DNA of 23,048 nt from Schleiferiaceae bacterium (lineage in GTDB: Bacteria > Bacteroidota > Bacteroidia > Flavobacteriales > Schleiferiaceae). Where the stretch lies: positions 1 through 23,048 of the forward strand of contig JAURAE010000009.1 in the NCBI GenBank assembly GCA_030829675.1, written 5' to 3'. Positions 6,547-14,113 of this stretch are shown in pieces; the stretch's first letter is position 1, and each line of letters begins with the position of its first letter. Below the pieces are notes generated by a model that was not told where the DNA came from, made no database searches, and worked only from the letters and a program-made list of their open reading frames with translations. A program made the translations under genes and the position numbers.

Positions 6547-8972
6547 GAATTCGGATCTACATCAAAGAGCACCCGGATTCTATTGAATTCTGGAGTTAAT
6601 AACGTTTCTTGATGCGCCTTTTTAATCCGTTCGCGAATCTTTGAGCCCAAGCTTCCCTTGTCCACCTTCACAATAATTTGCATTTGGTAGAGGTTTTTTA
6701 ATCGAGCAATAGGCGCAAATTCCGGACCTAGAAAGCGTTCCCCGATCTTGCTGTGCAGGGATTTCGCAAAGGCCTCAGCCCCACGCATCAGTAATTTTTG
6801 GTCTTTGTGCTTCAATGTAATGGTAATCAATCGCACGAAGGGCGGGTAAGCAAACTCTTGTCTTACAGCAAGTTCCTTTTGAACCATTCCTTGGTAATCG
6901 TGGTTCAGGGCCAATTGTATGATCGCGTGCCTCGGCTTCAAACTCTGAATTACGACCTTCCCGCGGGAGCTACGTCGTCCTGTACGCCCGGCCACTTGTT
7001 CGATAACTTGAAATGCGCGTTCATTGGCACGAAAATCCGGATAGCTCAATAGATTATCTGCACTCATAATGCCCACCAATCCAACTCGGTCAAAATCCAA
7101 ACCCTTGGTGACCATCTGAGTTCCAACGAGAATATCGACCTCACCATTTTCAACGGACTGAATAAGTTCGCCAAAAGCATGCTTGCCCCTAGTGGTATCT
7201 AAATCCATTCGCTTTACCCGAGCTTTCGGGAATAAGGCTACGGCTTCCTCTGCAATTTGCTCTGTCCCAAAACCATGGTGCAAGACACTCTCTCCCCCAC
7301 AAGCGGAACACTTCATTACCGGGGGAACCGTGTACCCACAATAGTGACATTTCAATTTTTGCGGGCCTTTGTGGTAGGTCAAGCTAATATCACAGCGCGT
7401 ACATCCTTCCACATGACCGCAGGTTTGACACTGCTGATAAGTGCTAAACCCTCGTCGGTTTTGGAAGAGGATAATGCTTTCCCCCTTGTTCAAGACGCCA
7501 CGCATCGCATCTACCAGTTCCACGCTAAAGTTCCCGACGACCTCCTTGCGCTGCTTCGCACCTAGCATATCCACCACCTCTAATTCCGGCAGTGGCGCAG
7601 TGTGAAATCGCTTCAATAAGGACACGAGATGGTACCGGCCTTTTTGAGCATTGAAATAACTGTCCAAACTTGGCGTAGCCGAACCTAGAACTATGGGGCA
7701 TCCGTGCTGCGCGGACATCCAAACCGCCGTATCACGGGCGTGATAGCGCGGTGAGGGTTCGTACTGTTTGAAGCTGCTTTCGTGCTCCTCATCCACAATG
7801 ATGAGGCCCAAATCCGGCAAGGGCATAAACAACGCAGAACGAGCACCGATAATAAGTAGTGGCTGATCATTTTGGACCGATTCCCTCCAGGCCGCCAACC
7901 GCTCTGCAGGAGAAAATTTACTATGGCTTACCGCCACTGTAAAGTGTATGCGTAAGCGACTGATCAACTGAGTAGTTAGGGCAATCTCGGGCAGGAGGTA
8001 AAGTACGCGTTTGTGCTTGGCCAAAGCCTCCTTAATCAGGTGTATGTATATTTCGGTCTTCCCCGAGGCCGTCACCCCATGAAGGAGCACGGGCTTTTCT
8101 TGGGCAAACCCTTTGCGAACACCTTCTAAGGCTTCTTGCTGCCCAGCGCTGAGATGAACTTCAGTCTTAGGTGCAGCGGCCGCTGTGGTGCCGTCTACTT
8201 CTTCCACCTCTTCAATAAGGTTTTTATTGAGCAAGGCTCGAACAATCGTTGCGCTAGTGCCATGCTTCTTTTCAAAGGCCTTGCGGTCTACGAAGCTGTT
8301 CTTTGTACCGCAATCATTGACTACGGCGAGTAATGCTGCTGTTTGTGCTTCACTGCGCGCGGTTTTATCGAAGGCCGCATCTAAATTGGCTAAAGATTCC
8401 GCCGTTAATCGAAGGAGTTTACGGCGTTTGGCTTTACTTACTTTTTTAAGCTCTTCTTCTAGGATGGCCCACCCCTGTTCCAGGGCTTTCTGCACCAAGG
8501 GCATGGGATTTTTCACTCCCAATATGCTGCGGACCTCGTCGAGCGATAGTTTTTGGTTGTTTCGCAGGGATTCGTAGAGGGTGAAGAGCGCATCGGATAA
8601 TTGGGCCTCATCAGGGAGCACTTCAGGATCTAGCACGACGACGCTTTGGCTGCTCAGTTTAAGTCCTGGCGGTAGTGCGGCATTCATAACGTCGCCGATG
8701 GGCGCCATATAGTACGATGACATCCACGACCACTGCAATAATTGGTGTTCCAATACCACAGGATGTTCGTCGAGGACATTGAGAATGGGTTTTAGTTCGA
8801 GTACCTCGTCGGTCTCAAGCACTCTCGCTACGACGGCGGCGTATTCCTTGCGCGCACCGAATTGGACCAATACCCGCATTCCAGGCCGCACGCTACCCAC
8901 CCACTCCTTCGGAATGAAGTAATGGAATAGTTTGTCTAAGGGTAAGGGAAGTACGACCTCAGCGACCTGCAT
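6543..8972 (-). CDS. priA: Primosomal replication restart helicase PriA
   Basis: 3'-to-5' DNA helicase that recognises stalled forks and reloads the replisome. Length 809 residues, slightly longer than the E. coli enzyme (about 730). An N-terminal 3'BD-like region is followed by a winged-helix-like region and the helicase core: Walker A GVTASGKT near residue 298, and DEEH near 394. A zinc-binding insert near residues 514-557 has all eight cysteines, in four CxxC-type pairs (CQTCG, CTRC, CHYCG, CSACGG). The chain continues with GTQMVTKGLDF and QVAGRTGR. The ATG at 8972 is 1 bp from the stop of the upstream exported-protein gene, so it is the last gene of a three-gene operon. The N-terminal half holds extra Lys/Arg- and Ala-rich linker sequence compared with E. 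coli. Confidence 0.97.
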   Translation of the reverse strand: MQVAEVVLPLPLDKLFHYFIPKEWVGSVRPGMRVLVQFGARKEYAAVVARVLETDEVLELKPILNVLDEHPVVLEHQLLQWSWMSSYYMAPIGDVMNAALPPGLKLSSQSVVVLDPEVLPDEAQLSDALFTLYESLRNNQKLSLDEVRSILGVKNPMPLVQKALEQGWAILEEELKKVSKAKRRKLLRLTAESLANLDAAFDKTARSEAQTAALLAVVNDCGTKNSFVDRKAFEKKHGTSATIVRALLNKNLIEEVEEVDGTTAAAAPKTEVHLSAGQQEALEGVRKGFAQEKPVLLHGVTASGKTEIYIHLIKEALAKHKRVLYLLPEIALTTQLISRLRIHFTVAVSHSKFSPAERLAAWRESVQNDQPLLIIGARSALFMPLPDLGLIIVDEEHESSFKQYEPSPRYHARDTAVWMSAQHGCPIVLGSATPSLDSYFNAQKGRYHLVSLLKRFHTAPLPELEVVDMLGAKQRKEVVGNFSVELVDAMRGVLNKGESIILFQNRRGFSTYQQCQTCGHVEGCTRCDISLTYHKGPQKLKCHYCGYTVPPVMKCSACGGESVLHHGFGTEQIAEEAVALFPKARVKRMDLDTTRGKHAFGELIQSVENGEVDILVGTQMVTKGLDFDRVGLVGIMSADNLLSYPDFRANERAFQVIEQVAGRTGRRSSRGKVVIQSLKPRHAIIQLALNHDYQGMVQKELAVRQEFAYPPFVRLITITLKHKDQKLLMRGAEAFAKSLHSKIGERFLGPEFAPIARLKNLYQMQIIVKVDKGSLGSKIRERIKKAHQETLLTPEFNRIRVLFDVDPNS

Positions 8973-8973
8973 C

Positions 8974-9870
8974 TTATTTCTTCGGCGCTTTTGGTAGGTT
9001 GTGCTTTACAAATCGAGACTCGCGTTTGGCCAACAATCGTTTCTCATTATCGAAAAAACTCAAGGTTTTCTCAGCCGAGGCTTCTGTAGAACCAGCGATG
9101 CTGCGCAACTCCACTAAATCATATTTCATCTTTGTGAAATCCGCAAGGAGGTCTGCGGTAGCCAATTCTAATAGCTCCTCATAATATTTCTGGTAAGCGT
9201 AATACAAATCGCCATCTCCTTCATAGAAGGCCTCATCACCATATCCGCGTAATTGGATGCTCAAGGCCTTGATCAAAGATTTCTGAGCACTGAATAATAT
9301 GTCGATATCAGTGGTGCCAATTTCCGCCTTGATGAAGGCAACAATACTATCTACCGGCGCCGCCCCAGCGTTCATATCGGCGGTATAATGCATCAATGCC
9401 ACTTGGGCTTCAAAGCGCTCCTGCACATCGGATTTTCGTGTATTGATATCATGGGTCATCGCATAGGTCTCCAATGCCTCGTAAATCTTCTCGATACCCG
9501 TACGACACAAACTCAAATACTGATAGTTGTAATTCCCTCTTGGATCTTCCTCCAACCAGTCTTTCAGCGGTCCTGAAGAAGCTTCTACAATATCGCCAAG
9601 CTGGGCATACACAACATCTAGGAGTGCCTGCTCAGACTCCTCATCTAGTCTCGCAAGTGTGCGTTTAGCTTTGCTCCAAACCTCCAACTGCTCTTGGATA
9701 ATTGGACGCATTTTCTTCGCCTTCTCATAGGTCGTTACACCATCGATTAAGGTGGAGGTTAGGTCAATGACTTTTTCGGCCTCGCGTTGTACTCGGCGGA
9801 GGTTGCTGCTGCTTTGCGCAACAATGGTGGTGCTTAAAAATAGAGCCAGGTATAATGGTAAAGCTTTCAT
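8974..9870 (-). CDS. Exported alpha-helical protein of unknown function
   Basis: I do not recognise this protein. From the ATG at 9870 it has 298 residues; a TTG 12 bp upstream is rejected because the ATG begins a clean signal peptide (MKALPLYLALFLSTTIVAQ). The mature part is almost entirely charged helical sequence with repeated Leu/Glu/Ala heptad-like runs, an acidic middle (around ELLELATADLLADF) and a Lys-rich C-terminus (KAPKK). No membrane segment follows the signal peptide, so a soluble periplasmic or surface protein is likely. It sits between an RNA methyltransferase gene (12 bp upstream) and priA (1 bp downstream), which suggests co-transcription but gives no clear functional hint. 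Confidence 0.82.
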   Translation of the reverse strand: MKALPLYLALFLSTTIVAQSSSNLRRVQREAEKVIDLTSTLIDGVTTYEKAKKMRPIIQEQLEVWSKAKRTLARLDEESEQALLDVVYAQLGDIVEASSGPLKDWLEEDPRGNYNYQYLSLCRTGIEKIYEALETYAMTHDINTRKSDVQERFEAQVALMHYTADMNAGAAPVDSIVAFIKAEIGTTDIDILFSAQKSLIKALSIQLRGYGDEAFYEGDGDLYYAYQKYYEELLELATADLLADFTKMKYDLVELRSIAGSTEASAEKTLSFFDNEKRLLAKRESRFVKHNLPKAPKK

Positions 9871-9882
9871 AGTTGGGTCCAA

Positions 9883-11046
9883 TTATGACTTTAATTTATG
9901 GATCTTTTTCGTCCCTTCATACATATCAAAACGAAGCAATTTACATTCAAGTTCACCGTTGAACAGGTTCCATTTTCTCGACGGACGTAATCCTATACTC
10001 TTGATTGCCTCCATATCCGAGGTAATCCAATACACTTCCCATCCAGCATACTTCGACTTTAACGTATCCCCCATCTCACGGTACATTCTATGGGTTTGGG
10101 CTTGAATACGGACATTATATGGCGGATTGATCAACAGCAGCCCTTTGTCGGCCGGCGGTTCCGCTTCGAAGAAATCTGCCTGACGAATGCGTATGGCATC
10201 ATCAAACATGGCACGCTCGATATTTTCTGCAGCCGCCTCTAGGGCATAGGCATCCATATCTCGTCCCATGATTTTGCCTTCGTATTCTTTCGCTCTCGAT
10301 AACAACCCTTCTCGGATCTTCTCGTACATCTGCTCGTCAAACCCATTCCAGTGGTGAAAGGCGAATTTCTCGCGGTAGATGTTTGGTGGTAATTGGTGGG
10401 CGATTAGGGCGGCTTCCACCAAGAAAGTACCCGAACCACACATTGGATCCAGCACCGGCATCCCCCCATTCCACTTACTATGCAGAATTATACCTGCCGC
10501 CAAGACTTCATTCAAGGGCGCATGAGCGGCCTTTAAGCGATAGCCTCGTTTGTGCAAGGAATCACCTGAGGCGTCCAAATATACACGAACCGTCTGTTTG
10601 TAAATATGAATGTGGATAGGCACATCTGGAGTTCCTCGTTCTACAGAAGGACGCTCGCCTTTGGCGGCACGAAATCGATCCACAACGGCATCCTTGGCCT
10701 TCAAACCTGCGAAACTACTGTGGTTCAAGAGGTCATTAGTCCCGACCACATCGATCGCAAAACTCTTGTCCAAGCCAAAGTATTCTTCCCAAGGGTGTTC
10801 GAAGATTTCAGAGTAGTAATGTTCTACATCGCGCATATCAAACTCCAACATGGGCACCAACACACGTAAACCTGTGCGCAAGGCAATGTTGATTTTGTAT
10901 ACGTATCCGATATCTCCCACCACGGAGACCGCACGATTTAGTGTTTTGATTTCTCGGCCACCTAAGGACAATAATTCCTTGGCCAGTATGTCTTCTAGAC
11001 CGTAAAGCGTCTTTACGATCAATCGATAGTCTTTGTTTTGTAGCAC
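9883..11046 (-). CDS. THUMP-domain class I SAM-dependent RNA methyltransferase (RlmL/Trm14-like)
   Basis: Probable rRNA or tRNA guanine-N2 methyltransferase. From a GTG start at 11046 it has 387 residues: an N-terminal ferredoxin-like/THUMP region (about 5-155), then HKRGYR (165-170), APLNE (176-180), SAM-binding motif I DPMCGSGTF (200-208) and the catalytic NPPY (307-310). NPPY fits N2-guanine enzymes such as the first half of E. coli RlmL; the second, RlmK-like half is absent. The GTG is preferred because the alternative open frame running to 11307 would overlap the opposite-strand TauE gene. Residues from QNKDYRLIVKTLYGLEDILA align with how I remember such proteins beginning. A perfect TACATTTG promoter element lies 19 bp upstream of the GTG. 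It heads the operon with the exported protein and priA. Confidence 0.9.
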   Translation of the reverse strand: MLQNKDYRLIVKTLYGLEDILAKELLSLGGREIKTLNRAVSVVGDIGYVYKINIALRTGLRVLVPMLEFDMRDVEHYYSEIFEHPWEEYFGLDKSFAIDVVGTNDLLNHSSFAGLKAKDAVVDRFRAAKGERPSVERGTPDVPIHIHIYKQTVRVYLDASGDSLHKRGYRLKAAHAPLNEVLAAGIILHSKWNGGMPVLDPMCGSGTFLVEAALIAHQLPPNIYREKFAFHHWNGFDEQMYEKIREGLLSRAKEYEGKIMGRDMDAYALEAAAENIERAMFDDAIRIRQADFFEAEPPADKGLLLINPPYNVRIQAQTHRMYREMGDTLKSKYAGWEVYWITSDMEAIKSIGLRPSRKWNLFNGELECKLLRFDMYEGTKKIHKLKS

Positions 11047-11065
11047 CCTTCTGCGTTTTAGACTA

Positions 11066-11073
11066 CAAATGTA
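11066..11073 (-). promoter_or_regulatory. -7 element TACATTTG for the methyltransferase-priA operon
   Basis: Exact TAnnTTTG match on the minus strand. It lies 19 bp before the GTG start at 11046 and would give a leader of about 12-15 nt. It is back to back with the tauE element at 11077-11084, only 3 bp away. No convincing -33 TTG is present. Confidence 0.5.
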
Positions 11074-11076
11074 CGC

Positions 11077-11084
11077 TAACTTTG
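11077..11084 (+). promoter_or_regulatory. -7 element TAACTTTG for the tauE operon
   Basis: Exact TAnnTTTG match on the plus strand, ending 5 bp before the ATG at 11090, so the transcript would start at or beside the start codon. It cannot be occupied at the same time as the minus-strand element 3 bp to its left. Confidence 0.48.
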
Positions 11085-11089
11085 ACCGC

Positions 11090-11872
11090 ATGCAGGATTG
11101 GTGGAATTTAATTGCATTGGCCGTCGGCGGGTTTTTCGCGGGGCTTATAAACGTGGTCGCCGGCAACGGTTCGGCCATCACCTTACCTCTATTGATGTGG
11201 GTCGGTCTCGACCCTAATGCTGCCAATGCCACGAACCGAGTGGGCGCGATCTTCCAAACCAGCAGCGCCATCTCTTCGCTGCCCAAAACGCAGCGCGCCA
11301 AATACATGATTAAAGAGAGCTATTTCATCGCTCCTCCCATCATCATCGGCGCCATCATAGGAGCGAACCTAGCCGTGGACATCCCAGAGGACGCCATGCG
11401 CATCAGCATCGGCTGTATCATGATCGTCCTGCTGATTACGATGTTGACCAACCCTAAGAAATGGCTGATTTCTACCGACGGATCGAAGAAAAAACGCACT
11501 CCAGGCATTTGGCTCAGTTTCTTCGCATTAGGGATATACGGCGGGTTTATACAGATGGGATTCGGCATTTTCTTCTTGTCTATCGCCGTCCTGTTGGCGA
11601 AATATGCTTTGAAGGACGGCAACATTATGAAGCTTTTCATCGCCTTTTTGATGACCATTCCCTCTTTTATCATTTTCGCTATGAGCGGAAGTATAGAATG
11701 GACCTACGGACTCGCGTTGGCTGTGGGCACCTCCATCGGGGCCAGGTTTGGCGCTAAAAAAGTCATCCAGCATCCCCGAGCAAATACCATTACCAGATAC
11801 GTGCTGATCGCCGTAATAATTGTCGCGATCGTTAAAATGTTCCAGCCTTATCTTAGTGCTTTGAACTTGTAA
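11090..11872 (+). CDS. TauE/SafE-family membrane permease
   Basis: Inner-membrane protein of the TauE/SafE (formerly DUF81) family, linked in other bacteria to export of sulfite, sulfoacetate or other sulfur-containing organic anions. The substrate here is unknown. 260 residues from the ATG at 11090, with seven or eight hydrophobic segments. The first is NLIALAVGGFFAGLINVVAG, followed by the Asn/Gly-rich family signature (VAGNGSAITLP). A second such half occurs around FALGIYGGFIQMGFGIFF. An upstream in-frame ATG at 11069 lies inside the promoter elements and is less likely. The SAM methyltransferase gene begins 7 bp downstream, so the two are probably one operon. Confidence 0.9.
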   Translation: MQDWWNLIALAVGGFFAGLINVVAGNGSAITLPLLMWVGLDPNAANATNRVGAIFQTSSAISSLPKTQRAKYMIKESYFIAPPIIIGAIIGANLAVDIPEDAMRISIGCIMIVLLITMLTNPKKWLISTDGSKKKRTPGIWLSFFALGIYGGFIQMGFGIFFLSIAVLLAKYALKDGNIMKLFIAFLMTIPSFIIFAMSGSIEWTYGLALAVGTSIGARFGAKKVIQHPRANTITRYVLIAVIIVAIVKMFQPYLSALNL

Positions 11873-11879
11873 ACCGTCT

Positions 11880-12620
11880 ATGACCCCCTGGTACGCCACT
11901 TGGTTTAACACACCCTATTATCACGACCTCTATAGTCACCGTGACCATCACGAAGCGCGCGAGTTAATCCTAACTTTATGTAAAGGGTTGAATGTCCGGC
12001 CCGGACAGCGTGCGTTGGACATTGCCTGCGGACGTGGACGCCATGCTATGGTCTTGGCCGAATCCGGTCTACATACCGTGGGCATTGACCTCAGCCCAGA
12101 AAGTATCTCAGTGGCCTCTGAAATGGCCCACGATCACTTGAGTTTTCAAGTCGGCAACATGTTGGAGCCGCTTGAAGTGGAAGGCGCGCATTGGGTGTTT
12201 AACCTCTTTACAAGTTTCGGGTATTTCGAAGATGATGCGATGCATCAGCAGGCCATTGAGAATATGGCGAATGCCTTATTGCCTGGAGGAAAATTGGTCT
12301 TGGACTATATGAATGCAGTGAAGATTGCGGCAGAATTGGTCCCAAAAGACCAAGTAAAAACTGATCTCGCGACCTACGAAATCTCTCGCCGCGTGGAAGG
12401 CCAGACCATCGTTAAATCCATCAAGCTGAGTGAAGACGGCTGCTCCATTTTTAACTACGAGGAACGCGTGCGTGCCTTTTCGGAAGGCGAGCTTCGTGCC
12501 TTCATGGAACGAGCCGGATTGCGCGTAAAAAGTGTCCACGGCGATTACGAATTGAGCGACTTTGACCCCGAATACAGCGATAGATTAATTATCATTGCTG
12601 AAAAATCAGCACATCCATGA
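11880..12620 (+). CDS. Class I SAM-dependent methyltransferase
   Basis: Cytoplasmic methyltransferase with a Rossmann fold; 246 residues. Motif I is ALDIACGRGR (45-54), followed by the acidic end of strand 2 in GIDLSPESI. The N-terminal segment WFNTPYYHDLYSHRD resembles a small-molecule methyltransferase family common in Bacteroidota. No NPPY or DPPY motif is present, so it is not an obvious DNA or RNA N-methylase. The substrate is unknown. It lies 7 bp after the TauE gene and overlaps the ZIP gene by 4 bp, which indicates co-expression with two transporters. Confidence 0.88.
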   Translation: MTPWYATWFNTPYYHDLYSHRDHHEARELILTLCKGLNVRPGQRALDIACGRGRHAMVLAESGLHTVGIDLSPESISVASEMAHDHLSFQVGNMLEPLEVEGAHWVFNLFTSFGYFEDDAMHQQAIENMANALLPGGKLVLDYMNAVKIAAELVPKDQVKTDLATYEISRRVEGQTIVKSIKLSEDGCSIFNYEERVRAFSEGELRAFMERAGLRVKSVHGDYELSDFDPEYSDRLIIIAEKSAHP

Positions 12621-13318
12621 TTTGGACCGCACTCATTCTTAGTGTAGGCCTCGGTGCCGGCGCTGCCTGGATCATCCCCACAGATTCTAAGACGTTTAAA
12701 TACCTCTTGGCCTTCTCGGGCGCTTTCCTGTTCGGCACGCTACTGACGCACATGATTCCGGAAGTCTTCCACGAAGGCGCCATGAACATGGGCTGGTGGA
12801 TTATGTTGGGTTTTGGGGTCCAATTAATGCTTGATTACCTCAGCGAAGGATTAGAACACGGACATTTCCACTCACACGGAAATGCCGTTCCATGGCTTGC
12901 TTTTCTGGGCCTCTTCCTGCATGCTTTTATTGAGGGAATGCCACTTAATCATAATGGCGCGCACGGACACGACCACAGCCAAGGAACCTTTCTTTGGGCT
13001 ATAGCACTGCATAAGCTCCCAATAGCCTTACTCGTAACCGGCGCCCTTCGCAAGGCGCAAATTCCCATTTCTACTATTGTCCTTATCGTTGTAATGTTCG
13101 CTTTAGCCACACCGCTTGGGGCCACCTTGAGTAATAGCAGCAACATCGCTGAATACGCCCCACAGATGCTGGCAGTGGCCATTGGGTTATTACTGCATGT
13201 GAGCACCACCATCTTGTTCGAGAGCTCACAAAATCACCAATTCAACTTGATCAAACTCATCTTCGTCATCGCCGGAATGGCATTGGCCGCATGGATGAGT
13301 ACCAGCCTAAACCTCTAG
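12617..13318 (+). CDS. ZIP-family metal transporter
   Basis: Inner-membrane transporter of divalent metals (Zn2+, possibly Fe2+ or Mn2+) into the cytoplasm; 233 residues, seven or eight membrane segments. The metal-site helices are present: HAFIEG (His102, Glu106) and HKLP (His132). HMIPE around residues 45-49 and HVSTTILFE near the C-terminus are also conserved-looking. Two His-rich loops occur: His81, 83, 85 and 87 before the fourth helix, and His112, 116, 118 and 120 right after it. Such loops usually bind metal. Its start overlaps the methyltransferase stop by 4 bp. I see no obvious terminator after the TAG stop before the peroxiredoxin gene 75 bp on. Confidence 0.92.
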   Translation: MIWTALILSVGLGAGAAWIIPTDSKTFKYLLAFSGAFLFGTLLTHMIPEVFHEGAMNMGWWIMLGFGVQLMLDYLSEGLEHGHFHSHGNAVPWLAFLGLFLHAFIEGMPLNHNGAHGHDHSQGTFLWAIALHKLPIALLVTGALRKAQIPISTIVLIVVMFALATPLGATLSNSSNIAEYAPQMLAVAIGLLLHVSTTILFESSQNHQFNLIKLIFVIAGMALAAWMSTSLNL

Positions 13319-13393
13319 ATAAAATTTGTGTTAGGTTCTTGGCCCAATTAGCAATAATTTGGAGCCACTGAATTCCTATAAATACAAATACAC

Positions 13394-13957
13394 ATGGCTG
13401 TTTTAGTTGGTAAAAAAGCGCCAGATTTCACTGCACAAGCAGTGGTCAATGGCAACGAGATTGTTAAAGAGTTTTCTCTATCAGATTACGCAGGTCAATA
13501 CGTCCTGTTGTTCTTCTACCCCAAGGATTTTTCTGGGGTATGCCCGTACGAATTGCACGCTTTCCAAGCGCGTAAAGATGAGTTTGAGGCAAAGGGGGTC
13601 CAATTAATCGCAGTATCCACAGATTCTGAGGTTAGTCATTTGAATTGGCTCCAAAAAGAAAAAGCTGAGGGCGGTATCAAAGGTATTACCTACCCGGTGG
13701 TGGCAGATACCAACAAGACCATTGCACACAATTACGATGTGCTGAATGGCGAATGGACCTACGATGAGGAGGGTAACCTCACTGCTTCTGGCGAAATGAT
13801 TGCTTACCGCGGCCTTTTCTTGATTAATAAAGAAGGCGTGGTCATGCACCAAGTAGTGAACTTCTTCACACTTGTTCGTTCGGTCAGTGAGGCATTACGC
13901 ATGGTAGAAACCCTACAAACCTTCGAGGAAAAAGGAGAAATCTGCTTCTTAGATTAA
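13394..13957 (+). CDS. Typical 2-Cys peroxiredoxin (AhpC/TSA family)
   Basis: Thiol peroxidase that reduces hydrogen peroxide and organic hydroperoxides; cytoplasmic, 187 residues. The peroxidatic cysteine is Cys50 in FYPKDFSGVCP; Ser47 takes the place of the more common Thr of PxxxTxxC, an accepted variation. The resolving cysteine is Cys184 in KGEICFLD at the very end, in the family context after an ETLQ-FEE-GE segment. The usual C-terminal extension after this cysteine is reduced to three residues. A stretch of about 12 extra residues (GEWTYDEEGNLTAS) sits before the YRGLFLINKEG strand. The gene has its own 75-bp upstream region, where TAAAATTTG and TAATTTGG are near but not exact -7 matches. 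It is followed by a hairpin-rich non-coding segment. Confidence 0.94.
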   Translation: MAVLVGKKAPDFTAQAVVNGNEIVKEFSLSDYAGQYVLLFFYPKDFSGVCPYELHAFQARKDEFEAKGVQLIAVSTDSEVSHLNWLQKEKAEGGIKGITYPVVADTNKTIAHNYDVLNGEWTYDEEGNLTASGEMIAYRGLFLINKEGVVMHQVVNFFTLVRSVSEALRMVETLQTFEEKGEICFLD

Positions 13958-13963
13958 AATATG

Positions 13964-14012
13964 GTTCGAGGTGCTATATTTTTTTTGCATCTCCAATGAA
14001 CCTACCTCGAAC
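13964..14012 (+). other. Alternative hairpins after the peroxiredoxin gene
   Basis: GTTCGAGGT (13964-13972) is the perfect complement of ACCTCGAAC (14004-14012), forming a 9-bp stem with a 31-nt loop that is followed by TTTT. Inside it, GAGGTGC (13968-13974) can instead pair with GCATCTC (13987-13993, one G-U pair) around a loop holding eight T residues. The two foldings use the same bases and exclude each other. This may be a weak terminator, an attenuator or an mRNA-protecting structure. Confidence 0.4.
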
Positions 14013-14104
14013 TTTTGGGTTAATGATACATGGAACATTCTGCGAAAGCAGATTTTCATGGCGGTTTAGGTAGAAAGGGGGCTTGGCGGCCCCCTTTCGT
14101 TTTT
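14010..14104 (+). ncRNA. Candidate small RNA or structured 3' UTR
   Basis: A non-coding stretch between the peroxiredoxin and exopolyphosphatase genes. AACTTTTG (14010-14017) is one base off the -7 consensus, with TTG 22 bp upstream (13985-13987), so a transcript could start near 14023. It would contain a hairpin TCTGC-GAAA-GCAGA (14039-14052) with a GNRA tetraloop, and would end in the strong terminator at 14073-14104. Only a 16-codon open frame (14024-14074) fits inside. It may equally be just the 3' UTR of the peroxiredoxin mRNA. Confidence 0.3.
14073..14104 (+). terminator. Rho-independent terminator of the peroxiredoxin transcript
   Basis: A 10-bp stem (14073-14082 with 14089-14098) has a TTGGCG loop and is followed by GTTTTT on the plus strand. 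It may also serve the converging ppx gene, whose stop is at 14114, but the T-tract on that side is shorter (CTTTCT). Confidence 0.85.
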
Positions 14105-14113
14105 CTGTATATC

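Noticed and set aside
6546..6591. Inverted repeat AGAATTC ... GAATTCT at the end of priA, considered as a terminator
   Set aside because: The match comes from a self-complementary GAATTC in both arms, with a 32-nt loop, weak A/T pairing and no T-tract; it also lies inside priA coding sequence.
11047..11307. N-terminal extension of the THUMP methyltransferase frame up to 11307
   Set aside because: It overlaps the opposite-strand TauE gene and both promoter elements. The extra residues look like random sequence, and the family normally begins at the residues just after the GTG at 11046.
13963..13973. GGTTCGAGG resembling a tRNA T-arm
   Set aside because: No acceptor, D or anticodon stems can be built around it; the paired arm lies 31 nt away instead.
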